64,000 nucleotides of DNA, from assembly GCA_001986395.2 (NCBI GenBank), contig MQVO02000012.1, positions 1,090,716-1,154,715 of the forward strand. Direction: 5' to 3'. Positions 1 to 11,290 of the stretch are shown piece by piece. The notes beneath the pieces were generated by a model. The model did not search any database. It saw only the letters and a list, made by a program, of their open reading frames with translations, and was not told the DNA's origin. This DNA is from Irpex lacteus. Lineage: Eukaryota > Basidiomycota > Agaricomycetes > Polyporales > Irpicaceae. Within the stretch, counting starts at the first letter, position 1, and every line of letters begins with the position of its first letter. The position numbers and the translations under genes are program-made.

Positions 1-16
1 GCCTGCTCCTGCTACC

Positions 17-376
17 ATGCCACCATACCTCCAACATGTCCTCTATTCTCTGGCGATCACTTCAATAAGCATTCATTATCTCTGGCACAAACGTGAATCA
101 GAAGAGCAACGAAGACATTACACCACAAGGATAGGGTTGCTCGAAGACACCGTGCGACGGCTACGTGCTGGACAGCAGGTGGACCAGACAGACTTTGATG
201 TGCTGAAGAGGTTGTCCATGGAGCCTGGCTCTGTCAGCGCTGTCGCTCGCGGCGTTGAACCAGAGCACGAAATTGGCTGGCAAGAGATGTTGTTGGGCAG
301 GCGGGCGAACAAGACTGAGGAGGCGAAGGCGGCCTCTGACAAGTGGGACGAAATAGACCTTGAGAAGAGTGTGTGA
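17..376 (+). CDS. Small membrane-anchored coiled-coil protein, hypothetical
   Basis: Intact 119-aa reading frame starting at the first ATG of the window and ending in TGA. Residues about 4-24 form one hydrophobic segment (YLQHVLYSLAITSISIHYLW) that fits an N-terminal membrane anchor. The next 40 residues are rich in Arg, Glu and Leu with heptad-like spacing (RIGLLEDTVRRLR), suggesting a short coiled coil facing the cytosol or matrix. The C-terminus is charged. I do not recognise the family. Small one-pass proteins of this layout are common in agaricomycetes. The start lies 17 bases from the window edge, so an upstream exon cannot be excluded. Confidence 0.6.
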   Translation: MPPYLQHVLYSLAITSISIHYLWHKRESEEQRRHYTTRIGLLEDTVRRLRAGQQVDQTDFDVLKRLSMEPGSVSAVARGVEPEHEIGWQEMLLGRRANKTEEAKAASDKWDEIDLEKSV

Positions 377-756
377 ATATCTGTGTGTATTGTTTATTTC
401 GGCTAATGTTGACGTAAATTTAGTCCGAAAGGAGCTGCAACTACCGTCGGACGCCCTTCGATGAACGTAGATAATATGCAGTTGTTCAATAGCCTCGTCG
501 TACCGAGAAGGGGCCACATACTGGATCAGATTACTATACTTGCAGGTCAATTGCTTGGTTGGACCAATAATCACTCTGTGGGAGCATTGACCACACTGCT
601 ACCATCCCCATGTGGTCGTTGTACTATATCATGCATTACGAAGTTTCTTATCCTTTGAACGTCGGGTATTACAGTTACAAGCATCTCCCATCCATACTAC
701 AACAAAACCGAAGCCGGAAAATACCAACCACCATGGGTATCAGAAGTATGGGCAAT
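377..756. other. Intergenic, convergent 3' ends
   Basis: The 3' flanks of two convergent genes. No convincing coding exon, RNA gene or repeat was found. An antisense reading frame overlapping the first gene has no start or splice context that supports it. Confidence 0.5.
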
Positions 757-2187
757 TTACTCGCCACTTGGTCTTTGGGAAGGTGTTCTTGATATTGGTG
801 ATGTTCTGAAGTACTTCGACCTCCGAGCTGAATCAGCCGCGAACACTGAAGTCGAGGGATTGGCGAGAAGGTCTGCTTTTCGAGACTTCGACTTCTCGAC
901 CGCCGTTGCATGACGGGCTGTCTCCATGAGGCCGTCCAAAAGAGAGTCGAAGGGTTTGAGTGGTTTTTGTGTTAGCGACCCAGATTTCGAGAGCTTGAGG
1001 TGATTTGTGGGCAATACGGTGCAGACAGGTTGAGAATTCAGAAGAGCACTGCTGCGAATAGACGGGAAGGGAGGGCTGTCGTCATGCTGCCTGCTTGGAG
1101 GATCACTGTCACATGCCAGGATACGCTGCCCAGCGGCTGGAGTTGATGGTAGACTACTCCTTGGGTAGGTGGGCCGGTGTTGTGAGAGCCTACGAAGAGA
1201 TATCTCGCGCTGCTTTTGCCTGTGCGTCGTTTCGTTAACATAAGTATGCAGCCAAAAGCAGTGATTTTACCCAGAAGGACCAGATGTCCTGCTCCACGGT
1301 TCGACGGGTACGAACGATAGTGACGGAGGTCCGGGACTGTCTCGTAAAGCCACTGTCTTCTTGCGTTTGTTGATTGGAGACTCGTCCATCGGTAAGGCGG
1401 GGAGCAAACCTGGTCTCCAGTGGTCAAGAGACTTGCGAGGTACAGATCGTGCAGTAGTAGCAGTTGAGAAAGGAGCAAAGTCCTCGGGAAGGATATCTGG
1501 AAATCGTCGGGGGTCCCTTCGCCGCCATTTCTTCTTGGCCGGTTGTTTTAGTCTAGATTCCAGTGTAGATGAAGGTACAGCTTCAAATTTCAAAGTTGGT
1601 CTTTCTGGGTCGACTATATGCGCAAGACCAGCAACAGAATCCAACTGGACATGAGAGAGAGCGGCCGCGCGTAGCATGCGTTCCGAGAGAGTTCCAGATT
1701 TCTGACGAGGAAGAGGACTAGAACTAGAGATACCCTCCGTTGACGTCGTTGTCTGAGGCAGTTCTTTACCAGAGGACGCCGAGGTGACTTCTTGCCTTTC
1801 TACAAAGCCAGCATGAGGATGAGGCTTGCGAGAAGGCGTAGAGATATTGATGTCAACATAATGGCGCTTTTTCTTGTCTTTACTAGTAGGAGTAGAAGCC
1901 GACCACTGCAGAAAGTCTTCCACCGTTACCGGCTTTTCTGGAGTGCTATGGTCCAAGCCCCGCTTTCGAGTCTGAGACCGAGTATTGTAGCTGCGTTTAG
2001 ATATGCTAGCATTGCTAGGCTCAGGTCGAGGCGGCGAAGAGCTGGATGACGTGGTATGGCACGAACGTCGACGTTTGCGCTTGATCTGCGATGTCGTGAG
2101 CATATATGCGGCAGTACTAGCAATATGTTGCCTGAGGACGCACAATGAAGCTCTGCGACAGTTGAGACATGTGTAAGTCTGTAGCAA
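757..2187 (-). CDS. Basic, Ser/Pro-rich hypothetical nuclear protein
   Basis: Two exons, 2187-1271 and 1219-757, joined by an intron (1270-1220) with a GTAAAA donor and CACAG acceptor. The exons sum to 1380 bases, 459 aa plus stop. The N-terminus has Cys7, Cys10 and Cys16 and a basic cluster KRKRRR at residues 36-41 that fits a nuclear localisation signal. The rest is low-complexity, rich in Ser, Pro, Arg and Lys, with no domain I recognise. It may be a regulator or scaffold with disordered regions, but no function can be assigned. The start is the most upstream ATG; Met29 is an alternative that keeps the basic cluster. Confidence 0.55.
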
Positions 2188-2761
2188 GTAGTTGAATCAG
2201 CATGTATCCAATGGAAAATGTTTTAAAAGACATACAGGACGTTTGCGTTACGGAGGAACAGGCCAGATCAAAGTGCTAGCGCCCCGATGTCGGTACTGGC
2301 GTATTTGCGCATGTTTTCGCTTCCATCGTGGGAGCGTACTTCCCCGTATGGGAGGTTGTGTAAAGACGGTCATGTCACAGTCACGGTCATCCAAGAGCAA
2401 TAAGTATCGAGTTAGAGTCGTTAGCCACAAAGTCCTTGGGTGAAATTGTGCGCGAAAATGGCAGTCGGAAGGTACATTTCCACGGAGCCGCTATGATCGC
2501 ATTGGAGAACACAGGCTCAAGCCCGTCAAGCCCGACTGAGCCTGTAGATAGCACCCACCACCGTGACTGACGGGCTCGCTCATAGGTACTAGAAGAGGTT
2601 AAATATTTCAACATGCGCGGTGACGATTGCGCTGTGCGTTGCACCTGCTATCACGGATATCAGTCGAAGTTGTCACAAAGTCTGATCTGGAAAGTTTGAA
2701 GAGGAAGACAGTCATATCCTACAGTCATGTCGACCAGTCGAAAGTACCTCTAGAAACCAGT
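2188..2761. other. Intergenic up to the transposon end
   Basis: No coding exon recognised. It ends in CCAGT immediately before the left Plavaka terminal repeat. No clear target-site duplication of this sequence is visible on the far side of the element. Confidence 0.5.
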
Positions 2762-2783
2762 CATCAGTAAAGGTGCGAAGCGC
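2762..2783 (+). repeat. Plavaka terminal inverted repeat, partner-gene end, left copy
   Basis: Begins CATCAGTAAAGGTGCGAAGC. It matches the reverse complement of 9138-9159 at 19 of 22 positions. It overlaps a hairpin, AGCGCGC (2779-2785), TGAC loop, GCGCGCT (2790-2796), a likely part of the transposase binding region. Confidence 0.85.
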
Positions 2784-3078
2784 GCTGACGCGCGCTGAAA
2801 TGCGTGCGTAAGGGCAATACAGGCCATTTCAGCATTATAAGTGGCATAAGGCGTAAGGGCACCCAATTTTGGCCTCAGACATCACACATAGCGCTCGTTA
2901 ATGAGTCCTCAGTAATGCCGAACTCTCAGGAGTGCTCAGTGTTATATTTTGCATTCAGCGGTCATGTATATCAGGGGGTTCAGTAGCTACAGCGTGTACA
3001 TAGTAAAAAGCGTGCAATATACGGGAATAGATTGATTATCAAGCAGAACAGTGCAGCTACTTTGCCGGCTGGTTATTC

Positions 3079-5551
3079 TTACTGATCGTCGTCGTCCCAA
3101 TCCACTGGCGAGCTGGGAACATGGATGACAGCGGCGCCACCATAATCCTCCTCATCGTCGGTCTTTTGATCCCAGGTGTTCTCCTGCTGGTCAATAAACT
3201 CGTTCGCCTTGTCAACGAGAGTGTGGAAACGTCGCGTCTTGCGTCCCTCCATGAGATTAACACGAACTGACTTTGCGTGCGCACGCCAGATGCCCAGACG
3301 ACGAGCATTGCCGTTGCGCAGCTCGTCCCCAGAGAATGGCGGAGGCGCCTGGTAGGAACCAGACTCATACGCCAGAAATGCACGGTGAGCCTATTAATTA
3401 TCGCGCGTAAGCTCGAGTATCAAAGATGAGGTTGAATCTAGGTGATGCTAGTACTTACTGCGCAAATAGACATCGTCAGCGCGCCCTCCGGGAGGCCCTT
3501 CGATACCAGATTGAGGCGTGTGATGACAGGATCGTTCGCGATATCGAGCTCGCCCAGAATTGACCGGTCAACCATCTTGAGGTGCTCTGCGAGCACGATG
3601 AGTACACATGGCGATGAGAACGCTTCCTGCAGGGCCAGTAAACGAGAGTGAGTTTAAAGCCATTATAGCAGTAGAGGTATTTACTTACCGGCTTCTCAGT
3701 GTCTACGCTCGACCAATACAACTCGCCTCGATCAGCCCGCAACGCCTCCTTCACCTCCTTCCGAATATCCTCTGCTGGTTTCTTGTCCATGCGTAGCTTG
3801 ACATACTGAATAGCTGTTCTTCCCATCCTCGCTCGAACGTTGGAGACACCAAGACGGGCCTAACAGTGAGAGTAAGTAACGCGGTCCATGTTCGTCTTGC
3901 TCACGAAACATGGATTCATACCTTCTGATAGATCTGATCTGATTTTGACTGCGCTGTATAGTGCTTCTCAGCGAAAAGGTGGTCCATGATCTTGTGGAAA
4001 AGCCACCAGAAGACGTCGTTCGGAGGTTGGCCTCTCAACTTGTCATTGTAGTCGAGCTCCCACGGCCAAGCCTGTAACCCAAAAAAGTGAACGAGAGTGG
4101 CTATGATAGATCCAGTGCTCTCGTCGAGCTCTGCTCTAGCAAACTCGGGCATGTTCCTCAGCGCCTTCGACTTCTCAGGGTCGGGTTCACTCCGCGATGC
4201 GCGGGGTTTCTTCAAGTTTGACGGGCCCGCCGTAGTTGTAGAAGTCTTTGGTTGACCTCGAGAATCGTCAACCAGGGTCATCTGAAAAGTATATGTGGGT
4301 CAGTGCATTGAATATCCCCCGCAGAGTGAATGTGATGCTAACCTGCCTACGATTTCTCTTACCATGTCCAGGTTTCGAGGTCATTACTCCAATATCATCA
4401 AAGCCAGCAACGGCTTCGACGATCTGCTGAGCAGCATGGCGCTCTCGCTGTTCCCTTCGGTACTCGGGTGTGTCGAGGGGTTCGGTATGTGGTCCGTGCT
4501 GTCTGCCACGTCGCCAGTCTTCACTGATGCCCGACGCCGCCGCTATTTGCTTTGCGCTAGGTGCTCCGTGGCGACTCCTAGATGAAGAGACACAGACATT
4601 AAGTCTCAATGGAATGAGCACAACTAGCTCCTACGTACAAGCTGGTAGACGGGGCCCCTGACGATGCACTCGCAGGACGAATCCCTTTGTTTCCCTGGGG
4701 AGTGCGTGCATTGTTGATGTCGGACCGAAGCGCACGAGAACGTTGCTCGCGCTTCTCTCTCTCGCTGATCTGCGGCTGCTAAATGAAGTAGGTGGGATGA
4801 AGCGGTGGGAATATCGAGGAAATGAGTTACTGACCTTGGGCTTTTGTGTCTGCTTCTCACGGTCAGTTTCCCCCAATCGCACGTCCTGCCCTATCTCCTC
4901 TTCCTCGTCGCTGCTGCTGTCCACACCAGTCCAGTGTTCACCACGTAGTAAGTCGTCATCTTCAGAGTGGAGGGCTACTTGGCTGATCTGGTGCGGAAGC
5001 TCGTCAGACACGTCACCGTTGTGGTCCTGTTCAGGTCCGTAAGTGCTTTCATTGCTGGCTTGCCCTCTACGATGCTTATCGAGCAGTGCGGCAACAGCGA
5101 CAACGCCCTGGTGTTCTCGAATCGTCTTCTCACGTCGATCGTGCTCCTTCGCATCGATCTTTGCCTGCTTGTCGGCTTTCTTGATGGCCGCTGCCTCAGC
5201 AATATCGGTTTGTCGACGCTTCTCTAGGCCAACGCTCTTTGCGGGGTGGGGGTTGTTGGTGGTGCGGGTTTCATGTAACCGGCGACTCGAAGACAATGAG
5301 TCAACACCCGGAGCATTTTCGACCTCATGAAGGTGAGCTGCTGTGTCTGCGTGTGGTAGTGGGGCGGTGGGCTGGAGGTTTGAGCGTTTGGCAGGCGGCT
5401 TCTTTGTTGTTGTGCTGCCCCTCTTGCGCTTAGTGTTTGTATTCGCTGCTGAGACTCCGCTGTTGTTGATAGGCTCCTCTGCTTCAATAGCAGCACTCGA
5501 AATCGCTTCCTGCATGGCAGACTGCCTCGTCCGAGGACCCCTATTTGCCAT
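3079..5551 (-). CDS. Plavaka-associated partner protein (699 aa), left copy
   Basis: Seven exons, mirror image of the right copy (17667 to 15195): on this strand 5551-4835, 4775-4639, 4577-4343, 4281-3922, 3859-3689, 3626-3459 and 3390-3079. They total 2100 bases, 699 aa. I do not recognise a named domain. Visible features are an N-terminal basic, Ser/Thr-rich tail (NTKRKRG, KKPPAKR), a long charged helix around residues 105-165 (IKKADKQAKIDAKEHDRR), an acidic patch at about 211-219 (DSSSDEEEE), a motif LRSDINNAR, a Trp-rich globular part (WPWELDYN near 435; FWWLFHKIMDHLF near 454), and an acidic C-terminus (WDDDD). It is transcribed divergently from the transposase with a 198-bp gap. A DNA-binding or transposition-assembly role is possible but unproven. 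Confidence 0.8.
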
Positions 5552-5749
5552 GGCCGAGTCTGACTACGAATTGGAGGGAGGGATGTTGGAGAGCGATGTA
5601 GTGATATGGGAGGCTGACGTGGCTTTGCAACTGGGTGAGTCAGCAAAGTGGCTTTCTTTGGCACAACCAAACAAACCGTCTGACCTGCCGCTTTCCCCTC
5701 CGATACTTGAAGCATCACACCACGCCGAATTCAAGTCTCCGCGCACACG
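5552..5749. promoter_or_regulatory. Bidirectional promoter of the left Plavaka gene pair
   Basis: 198 bp between the two divergent ATGs. It must hold both core promoters if the element is self-sufficient. No canonical TATA box stands out. Confidence 0.5.
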
Positions 5750-8700
5750 ATGGCCATTACCTGCACAACCTGCAGTCCCAGCAGGACATTCTCCACCCGC
5801 AGTGCTTACACCGCGCATTGCAGACGAGTTCATTCTCATCGTACTGTCAACCAGCCCCGCTCAACCTTTCGCTATCATCCACATCTGCATGGTAAGCTTA
5901 GAAGCTTCACCTGAGTCTGTCACTTACTTACACTATTATCGCACACCTATCAGGTCGCCCTTGTGCAAGGGATGGTCAATTCCTTCCCAGAAATGCTCCA
6001 GTCCCTCCTCGCGACAACACACACGACTGGACACCGTTTGCAAGTCGTTCAGCATTTGAACTCGCTGAGCTGATCTTCGAGAGAGAGGAGATGTCTAAGG
6101 GTAGGGCCGACGATCTCCTCAAGATATGGACAGCGCACCAAATCGAGATGGGGCACTTTACCGAGGCTCCCTATCGCGATTACAACGACTTAACCGACAC
6201 AATCGACGCAATTGAGCTTGGCGATGCACCCTGGGAGGCCTTCACGGTACGCTATGGTGGACCGCTCAATGACACTTCGCCAGCTTGGAAACGAGAAGCC
6301 TACACTATTTATTCCCGCAACACTCTAATGGTCATGCGTTCGGTTCTCGCCAACTCCGATTACGACGGGTCTTTTGAATACAGCCCTTACCGAGAGTATA
6401 TAGGACCTGAAGCCCGCCGCTGGAGCAATCTTATGTCCGGAGATTGGGCGTGGGACAAGGCGGTATGTGATTTTTTGGTTCTTTCGAGTCTCCGTCTTCT
6501 GCTAAAACACTACTTTAGACGGAAATCGCTAAGAACCCCGCTATGCAGGGAGCGATGCTCTGTCCTGTAATCTCTGGCGCTGATAAGACAACTGTCTCGG
6601 TCGCTACTGGTCAGACAGAATACCATCCTGTCTACGCATCCTGCGGCAATCTCAAGAACGCTATGCGGCGCGCCCACCGTGAGGGAGTTGTACCAGTCGC
6701 CTTTCTTGCGATTCCTAAAGGTTTGTTCTAGTGTTCTATCTAGTAAACACGGAGTTAGCAAACACTGATCAATATGTTAAGGAACACGAGAGTACGATGA
6801 CGACGATGAATTCCGACTATTTCGAAAGCAACTCTATCATACATCCCTCGCTCAAGTGTTCGCTCCCCTCAAGCCAGGCATGACAACGCCAGAAATTATG
6901 CAATGTCCCGACGGACATTATCGTAAAGTTGTTTTTGAGCTTGGGCCCTTCATCGCGGATTATCCGGAGCAGGTTATGCTTGCAGGGATTGTACAAGGCT
7001 GGTGTCCAAAGTGAGTGTGGCTGACATATACTCTTCGGAACACGTATATTAATGTGCATTGATCTCGTTAGGTGTCTGTCACCCAGCGCAGATCTCCAAG
7101 AAAGCGATGAGCCCCGTTTCCGGGAGCTGACGGAGACTATGTTGCAGTACTTTGACGACGATCGACTGTGGGAGACGTTCGGAATGGACGCAGGTGTTAT
7201 AGTAAGCCACGTTCAATCTGTCTTCCTCTTGTACTAGTCTTCCTAACGCTGATATGCCGTATAGCCATACACAGCTCACTTCCCGCGAGCAGATATCCAC
7301 GAGCTCCTGTCACCCGATATATTACATCAACTCGTCAAAGGAACTTTCAAGGATCATCTCGTTACGTGGGTGGAAGTCTACATCACTACTACAAGACCTG
7401 CGCGTGAGGCGAAGAAAGTTCTTGATGATATTGACCGCCGGTGAGTTATACTCAATCATTCTCTGTGCTTCCTGGACTGATCATCGAGACTCAATAGTAT
7501 TGCCTCGGTACCACCCTTCCCAGGTCTCCGTCGCTTTCCCGAGGGCCGACGATTCAAGCAATGGACGGGAAACGACTCAAAGGCACTAATGAAGGTTCGT
7601 TTTGTGTATTAAAACAGCCAAAATTTGTCTTTTGACACTAATATACCTCGTACATCAGGTATTTCTTCCAGCTATCGTTGGATATGTCCCCGATAGGATG
7701 GTTGCAGCTATACGCGCATTTCTCGACTTCTGCTATCTGGCGCGGCAGCCCTTTCACACTCGCAAAACCCTTGACGACATGAATCATGCGCTCGCCGAAT
7801 TCCGTACCCTCAGAACGATCTTTCAAGAGGTAGGGGTGCGTCCAGACGGATTCGCGTTACCACGTCAGCACTCCCTTGTACACTATGTGCGTAGCATCGA
7901 GCTCTTCGGGTCTCCGAACGGATTATGCTCCTCCATCACCGAATCCCGACACATCACGGCCGTGAAGAGACCATGGCGACGCTCAAATCGCCACAACCCC
8001 CTTCTGCAGATGCTCCGAACAAACTCCCGTTTGAGCAAGCTGGCGGCCGCACGAGTTGAGTTTGGACGACGGAGGATGCTGCACGGAGATGTCCTCACAG
8101 CGGCTAAGGTAAATGCAGGAATCGTCGATGAAGAGTTGCAGAACCCACATCCAACTGTGGTGGATGACGCAAACCTCGAGGACGGTCCTATTGACGAAGA
8201 TGACGCGGGAGTTTATGAGGGTCCCCGTGCAGAATACTTCTTCGAACTTGCGCGTCGTGCAGGTGTGTTCGCTCGCTGTGTTTGTAGAAACTTACTGACG
8301 CTGTTCACTTTATGTAGCTGAAACTTCTGATGTAGATACCATCGCGGCGAAGCTGAACGAGCCGAAACTGCAAGAGTTGTGCCGTCGGTTTCTCTACGAT
8401 CAGTTGCACCCGGACGCTCCGATGACGGGTGAAGAGGTCTCTCTACATGAGTGTCCCTACTTCTACGGCCGAGTTTCACGCTTCCATTCAGGTCGAGCTA
8501 TCATCTACGCGCCGAGTGAAGATTCCGGGACCACAGGGATGCATACGGAAACTATCCGATCGCACCCGCGCTGGAGGAAAGGTCGTGCACGCTATGACAC
8601 TGTGCTTGTACAAAACGGCCCCGAGGACGACGTATTAAGCGGAATGCTCGTCGGGCGTGTTCTGAGCTTTCTTTCTTTCGCTCATGAAGACGTCCATTAC

Positions 8701-8970
8701 GACACCGCTCTACTAGAGTGGTTTTTACCCTTCGGAGAAGAGCCGGACCCTGTAACAGGCATGTGGGTAGTGAGACCTGAGATGCGCCGTGGGCGAAGGC
8801 ATGTCAGTCTTGTGCACACCGATAGTATAGTACGTGGGTGCCATTTAATCGGAATGTATGGGAAACACCAGTTGCCCAAGGATTTTCATTTTTCATTTTC
8901 GCTCGACGCCTTCCAGGCCTTTTATCTCAATCACTACATAGACTATCATGCCCATCAGTACATTCAATAG
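5750..8970 (+). CDS. Plavaka-type transposase (913 aa), left copy
   Basis: Nine exons: 5750-5891, 5954-6462, 6519-6720, 6782-7010, 7072-7201, 7265-7440, 7498-7594, 7659-8262, 8318-8970. They sum to 2742 bases and every junction keeps frame. The start was chosen because it opens a zinc-finger-like motif, Cys5-x2-Cys8-x14-His23-x4-His28, with wider spacing than a classical C2H2 finger. Hallmark blocks follow: MSGDWAWDKA, GADKTTVSVATGQTEYHP (about 236-255), FLAIPKG, GIVQGWCPKC, ADIHELL, HQLVKGTFKDHLVTWVE, PRQHSLVHY, and SSITESRHITAVKRPWRRSN (about 590-609). These are the conserved strings of the fungal Plavaka transposase family as I know it. It acts in the nucleus to cut and insert the element. 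No stop or frameshift is seen, so it looks functional. Confidence 0.9.
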
Positions 8971-9130
8971 CTCAGCTTTGTATCGCAAATACTTCTCAGG
9001 AGCACTATATACATCTGACTCCCGGAGTCTTGGAATGCTTAGACTACTTATTCTACTTGAGCCGCTAAGGATTGCTGAAATTTCGCTCAATCACTGAGGC
9101 GCGCCATCAGTACTTTCAGCCCCCATCAGG

Positions 9131-9159
9131 AGTGAAAGCGCTTCGCGCTTTCACTGATG
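9131..9159 (-). repeat. Plavaka terminal inverted repeat and hairpin, transposase end, left copy
   Basis: The terminal 22 bp (9138-9159) pair with 2762-2783. A 10-bp hairpin, AGTGAAAGCG (9131-9140) with CGCTTTCACT (9146-9155), lies 4 bp from the end. Further inward come extra copies of CATCAG and CTGAAA-like words. Confidence 0.85.
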
Positions 9160-10636
9160 CTATTTGCTTCCATTGGTCCGTCGTCGTGACATATTGTGAA
9201 TTGAGCTGACTAACCATCAAAGCAGGTAACATAACGGAAGATAACATAACATAGCGGGTAATAGCGGCATCGTCGAACGGGGCCTTATGAAGTACCAATG
9301 CATAACAGACCTTGAAAGTGAAACTGAATTCGGGCTTAACGGCTACTGCTAATCCACATTGCCATTTATAGCTACCACTCTGATTGACCAAATATATACA
9401 AGCACTCCGAAATGGCAAATATGAAATGAGATTGATCCGCGTCGAGCGGTGACGCGTCACGCCACGACAGAAAGCAACAAGACGTGGCCGAGGTCCCCGC
9501 TCCCTCTTCTACATGCCGTTGATAAACTAGCCTGAGGTGCGCATACGCAGCATTTCCACAGATCCTACATACCGACACCAACGTATACTTATGTGTGGTG
9601 CTTATCTGGACTGACGGTCCGATCCGCAAAGAACTTGACCCACCAGTGCCGCTGGAATCCTACTTGACGGATTGCCTTCTGCTGGTAGCGGCGTTGGATA
9701 TATCACAACCGCCCGCGAATGATCAACGACCGTGATCTTCAACTTCTTTCCGTCGTTGAAGGTACCGTCCCACTATATTATTATGTCATTTTGGCTAACA
9801 CCCAAACTCGGAGCATTAAAGTCAAAGAGAAGAACCGATGTCATCTCTCGCAATCCATCGTACGTTATGGACGGGCCGTAGTATCACTATCTGTCGTTGT
9901 CACCCGGCCTTTCAATTCATTCCAATCGGTGATGTCTCGGTTTCGTTAAGCTTGGTTGTTGTACGTTGAAGGTTCCCGCAGACCTGATGCCGCCTGCCCG
10001 TCTTACATCTGGCATACTGCTGTGTGCAGGCTCTACAAAGCCGTTTTGAGTCATTTTGGTCTTGGCAATATTTACCTGCCAGAGATTCAGCAGCGAAGCG
10101 TAGGCTAGCCTAGTCCTCTGACTTCGGTGACGACATAGGAACATGCGGCACCTTGTCAGCCCCATTCCTAGGAAGTGAGTCTACTAGATTTCTACTGTAA
10201 TTATCTATTAACTCACAGTTAGAGGACCTATGTCTGAGCATATCCCGATTGATGAGTACCTTCCTCATACGGGTGCACAGCGCTTGCCACGCCTCCCTCT
10301 TCTCGTGAGGCGTCCATTCAGTTTTGGTCTCACATGAAGTACCGTCCCGCCTCCATGAATCTCAGGCGGCGTTGTAATGTCAGTTATATACGTTTCGGCA
10401 TATGGCACCGGCTTGAGCATACCGCGTTTCTGCTGCGTACTACGCTCTACTGGGCTGGGAGTTACCGATACGAACCGCTGGCTGGGCTGACAGACTCGGA
10501 TGCGGCTGGCGATGGATAGTCAATGAACATTTGTTTCTCCATTCGTAACCTAGATCACATACATATACGTATTGACGACAGTTCTCCTGCCTTCTTATCT
10601 TCCTCTGTTCACAGTGGCACTATAATCTCCACCGTC
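9160..10636. other. Spacer between the inverted elements, left part
   Basis: About 1.5 kb without a gene I can support. The part near 9200-9290 shares a diverged block (ATAGCGG...TCGAACGGGGCCT) with the sequence outside the right element at about 18118-18144, in the same orientation. Otherwise I see only short, unconvincing reading frames. Confidence 0.5.
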
Positions 10637-11290
10637 ATGCTCACTCAATTAGCCCTACTCTGTGCCATCGCTGGAGCTCTGACCAGGACTAGTTTTGCGG
10701 CTGCATTCGCGGTCAGTAACACCTGCACACATATTTCTACAATTCTCCTAACACGACCTTGACTCTAGGATGATAACAGCCTGCCCAACCAGGCTTCAAG
10801 CTCTGCCTCTGCCCCTACCGCCAAGCTCATCTCACCCATCACATCACCAACCCACGCCTCCGGTTTGCTCCATGAGCGGCTTACATGCTCCTCATACCTC
10901 TACGTGGTGCTTCCTACCAATGTATCGACCTCCTTAGATGCGACGTCTACCGCACAGTTTCCCTTCAAAGCCGATATCATTACCAACGAAGTTCGGGGCT
11001 CTGCCAGCCACTGGGAATGGATTCGTATCGAACCTTGCGGCGTAGGACTACCTGAAGAGCACTACTTACTACTTCCATCGCCCACTCGCTGCACACCGTC
11101 TTCCACTGACCTCGGTGCACAACCTCCGAGCTTCCGTCGCTGTCGCGATATACCATTTGGGTATGCCATGGCTTCGGGATCAATCCATATTGCAGCTCGA
11201 TCTAACAAGCTGCCGTTGTTCTCCTTCACAGTACCTCCAATTGACGGACCCGCTTCATACTTGTATGTCTCGTTGTTTGGGCCAGGGTAA
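10637..11290 (+). CDS. Small secreted protein, hypothetical, inside the spacer
   Basis: Two exons, 10637-10711 and 10769-11290, joined by an intron with GTCAGT donor and CTCTAG acceptor; 198 aa. The first 25 residues (MLTQLALLCAIAGALTRTSF...) form a typical signal peptide with an Ala-rich cleavage region. The mature part starts with a Ser/Thr/Pro-rich stretch, followed by a domain with four Cys residues that could form disulphides. I do not recognise the fold. It is the only supported gene between the two inverted Plavaka copies and shows no resemblance to transposon genes, so it is probably a host gene caught between them. Confidence 0.6.

Larger units (their letters stand above)
2762..9159 (+). 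mobile_element. Plavaka DNA transposon, left copy
   Basis: A 6398-bp element bounded by imperfect 22-bp terminal inverted repeats (CATCAGTRAARGYGCGAAGC...). It carries a divergent gene pair: transposase on plus and partner protein on minus. The whole element, plus one extra base (9160/11586), reappears in inverse orientation at 11587-17984. Homology stops at both ends exactly where the CATCAGT termini predict, which is good evidence for the element boundaries. Both genes are intact, so the element looks autonomous. I saw one base difference from the other copy (2905 G here versus A on the equivalent strand at 17841). Confidence 0.9.

Noticed and set aside
161..574. 137-codon minus-strand frame opposite the first gene
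   Set aside because: Half of it is antisense to a better supported gene, and I could not extend it by splicing.
5343..6059. 238-codon plus-strand frame across the Plavaka promoter
   Set aside because: It is antisense to the partner gene's first exon and overlaps the transposase first exons in another frame; its mirror at 14687-15403 is the same shadow.
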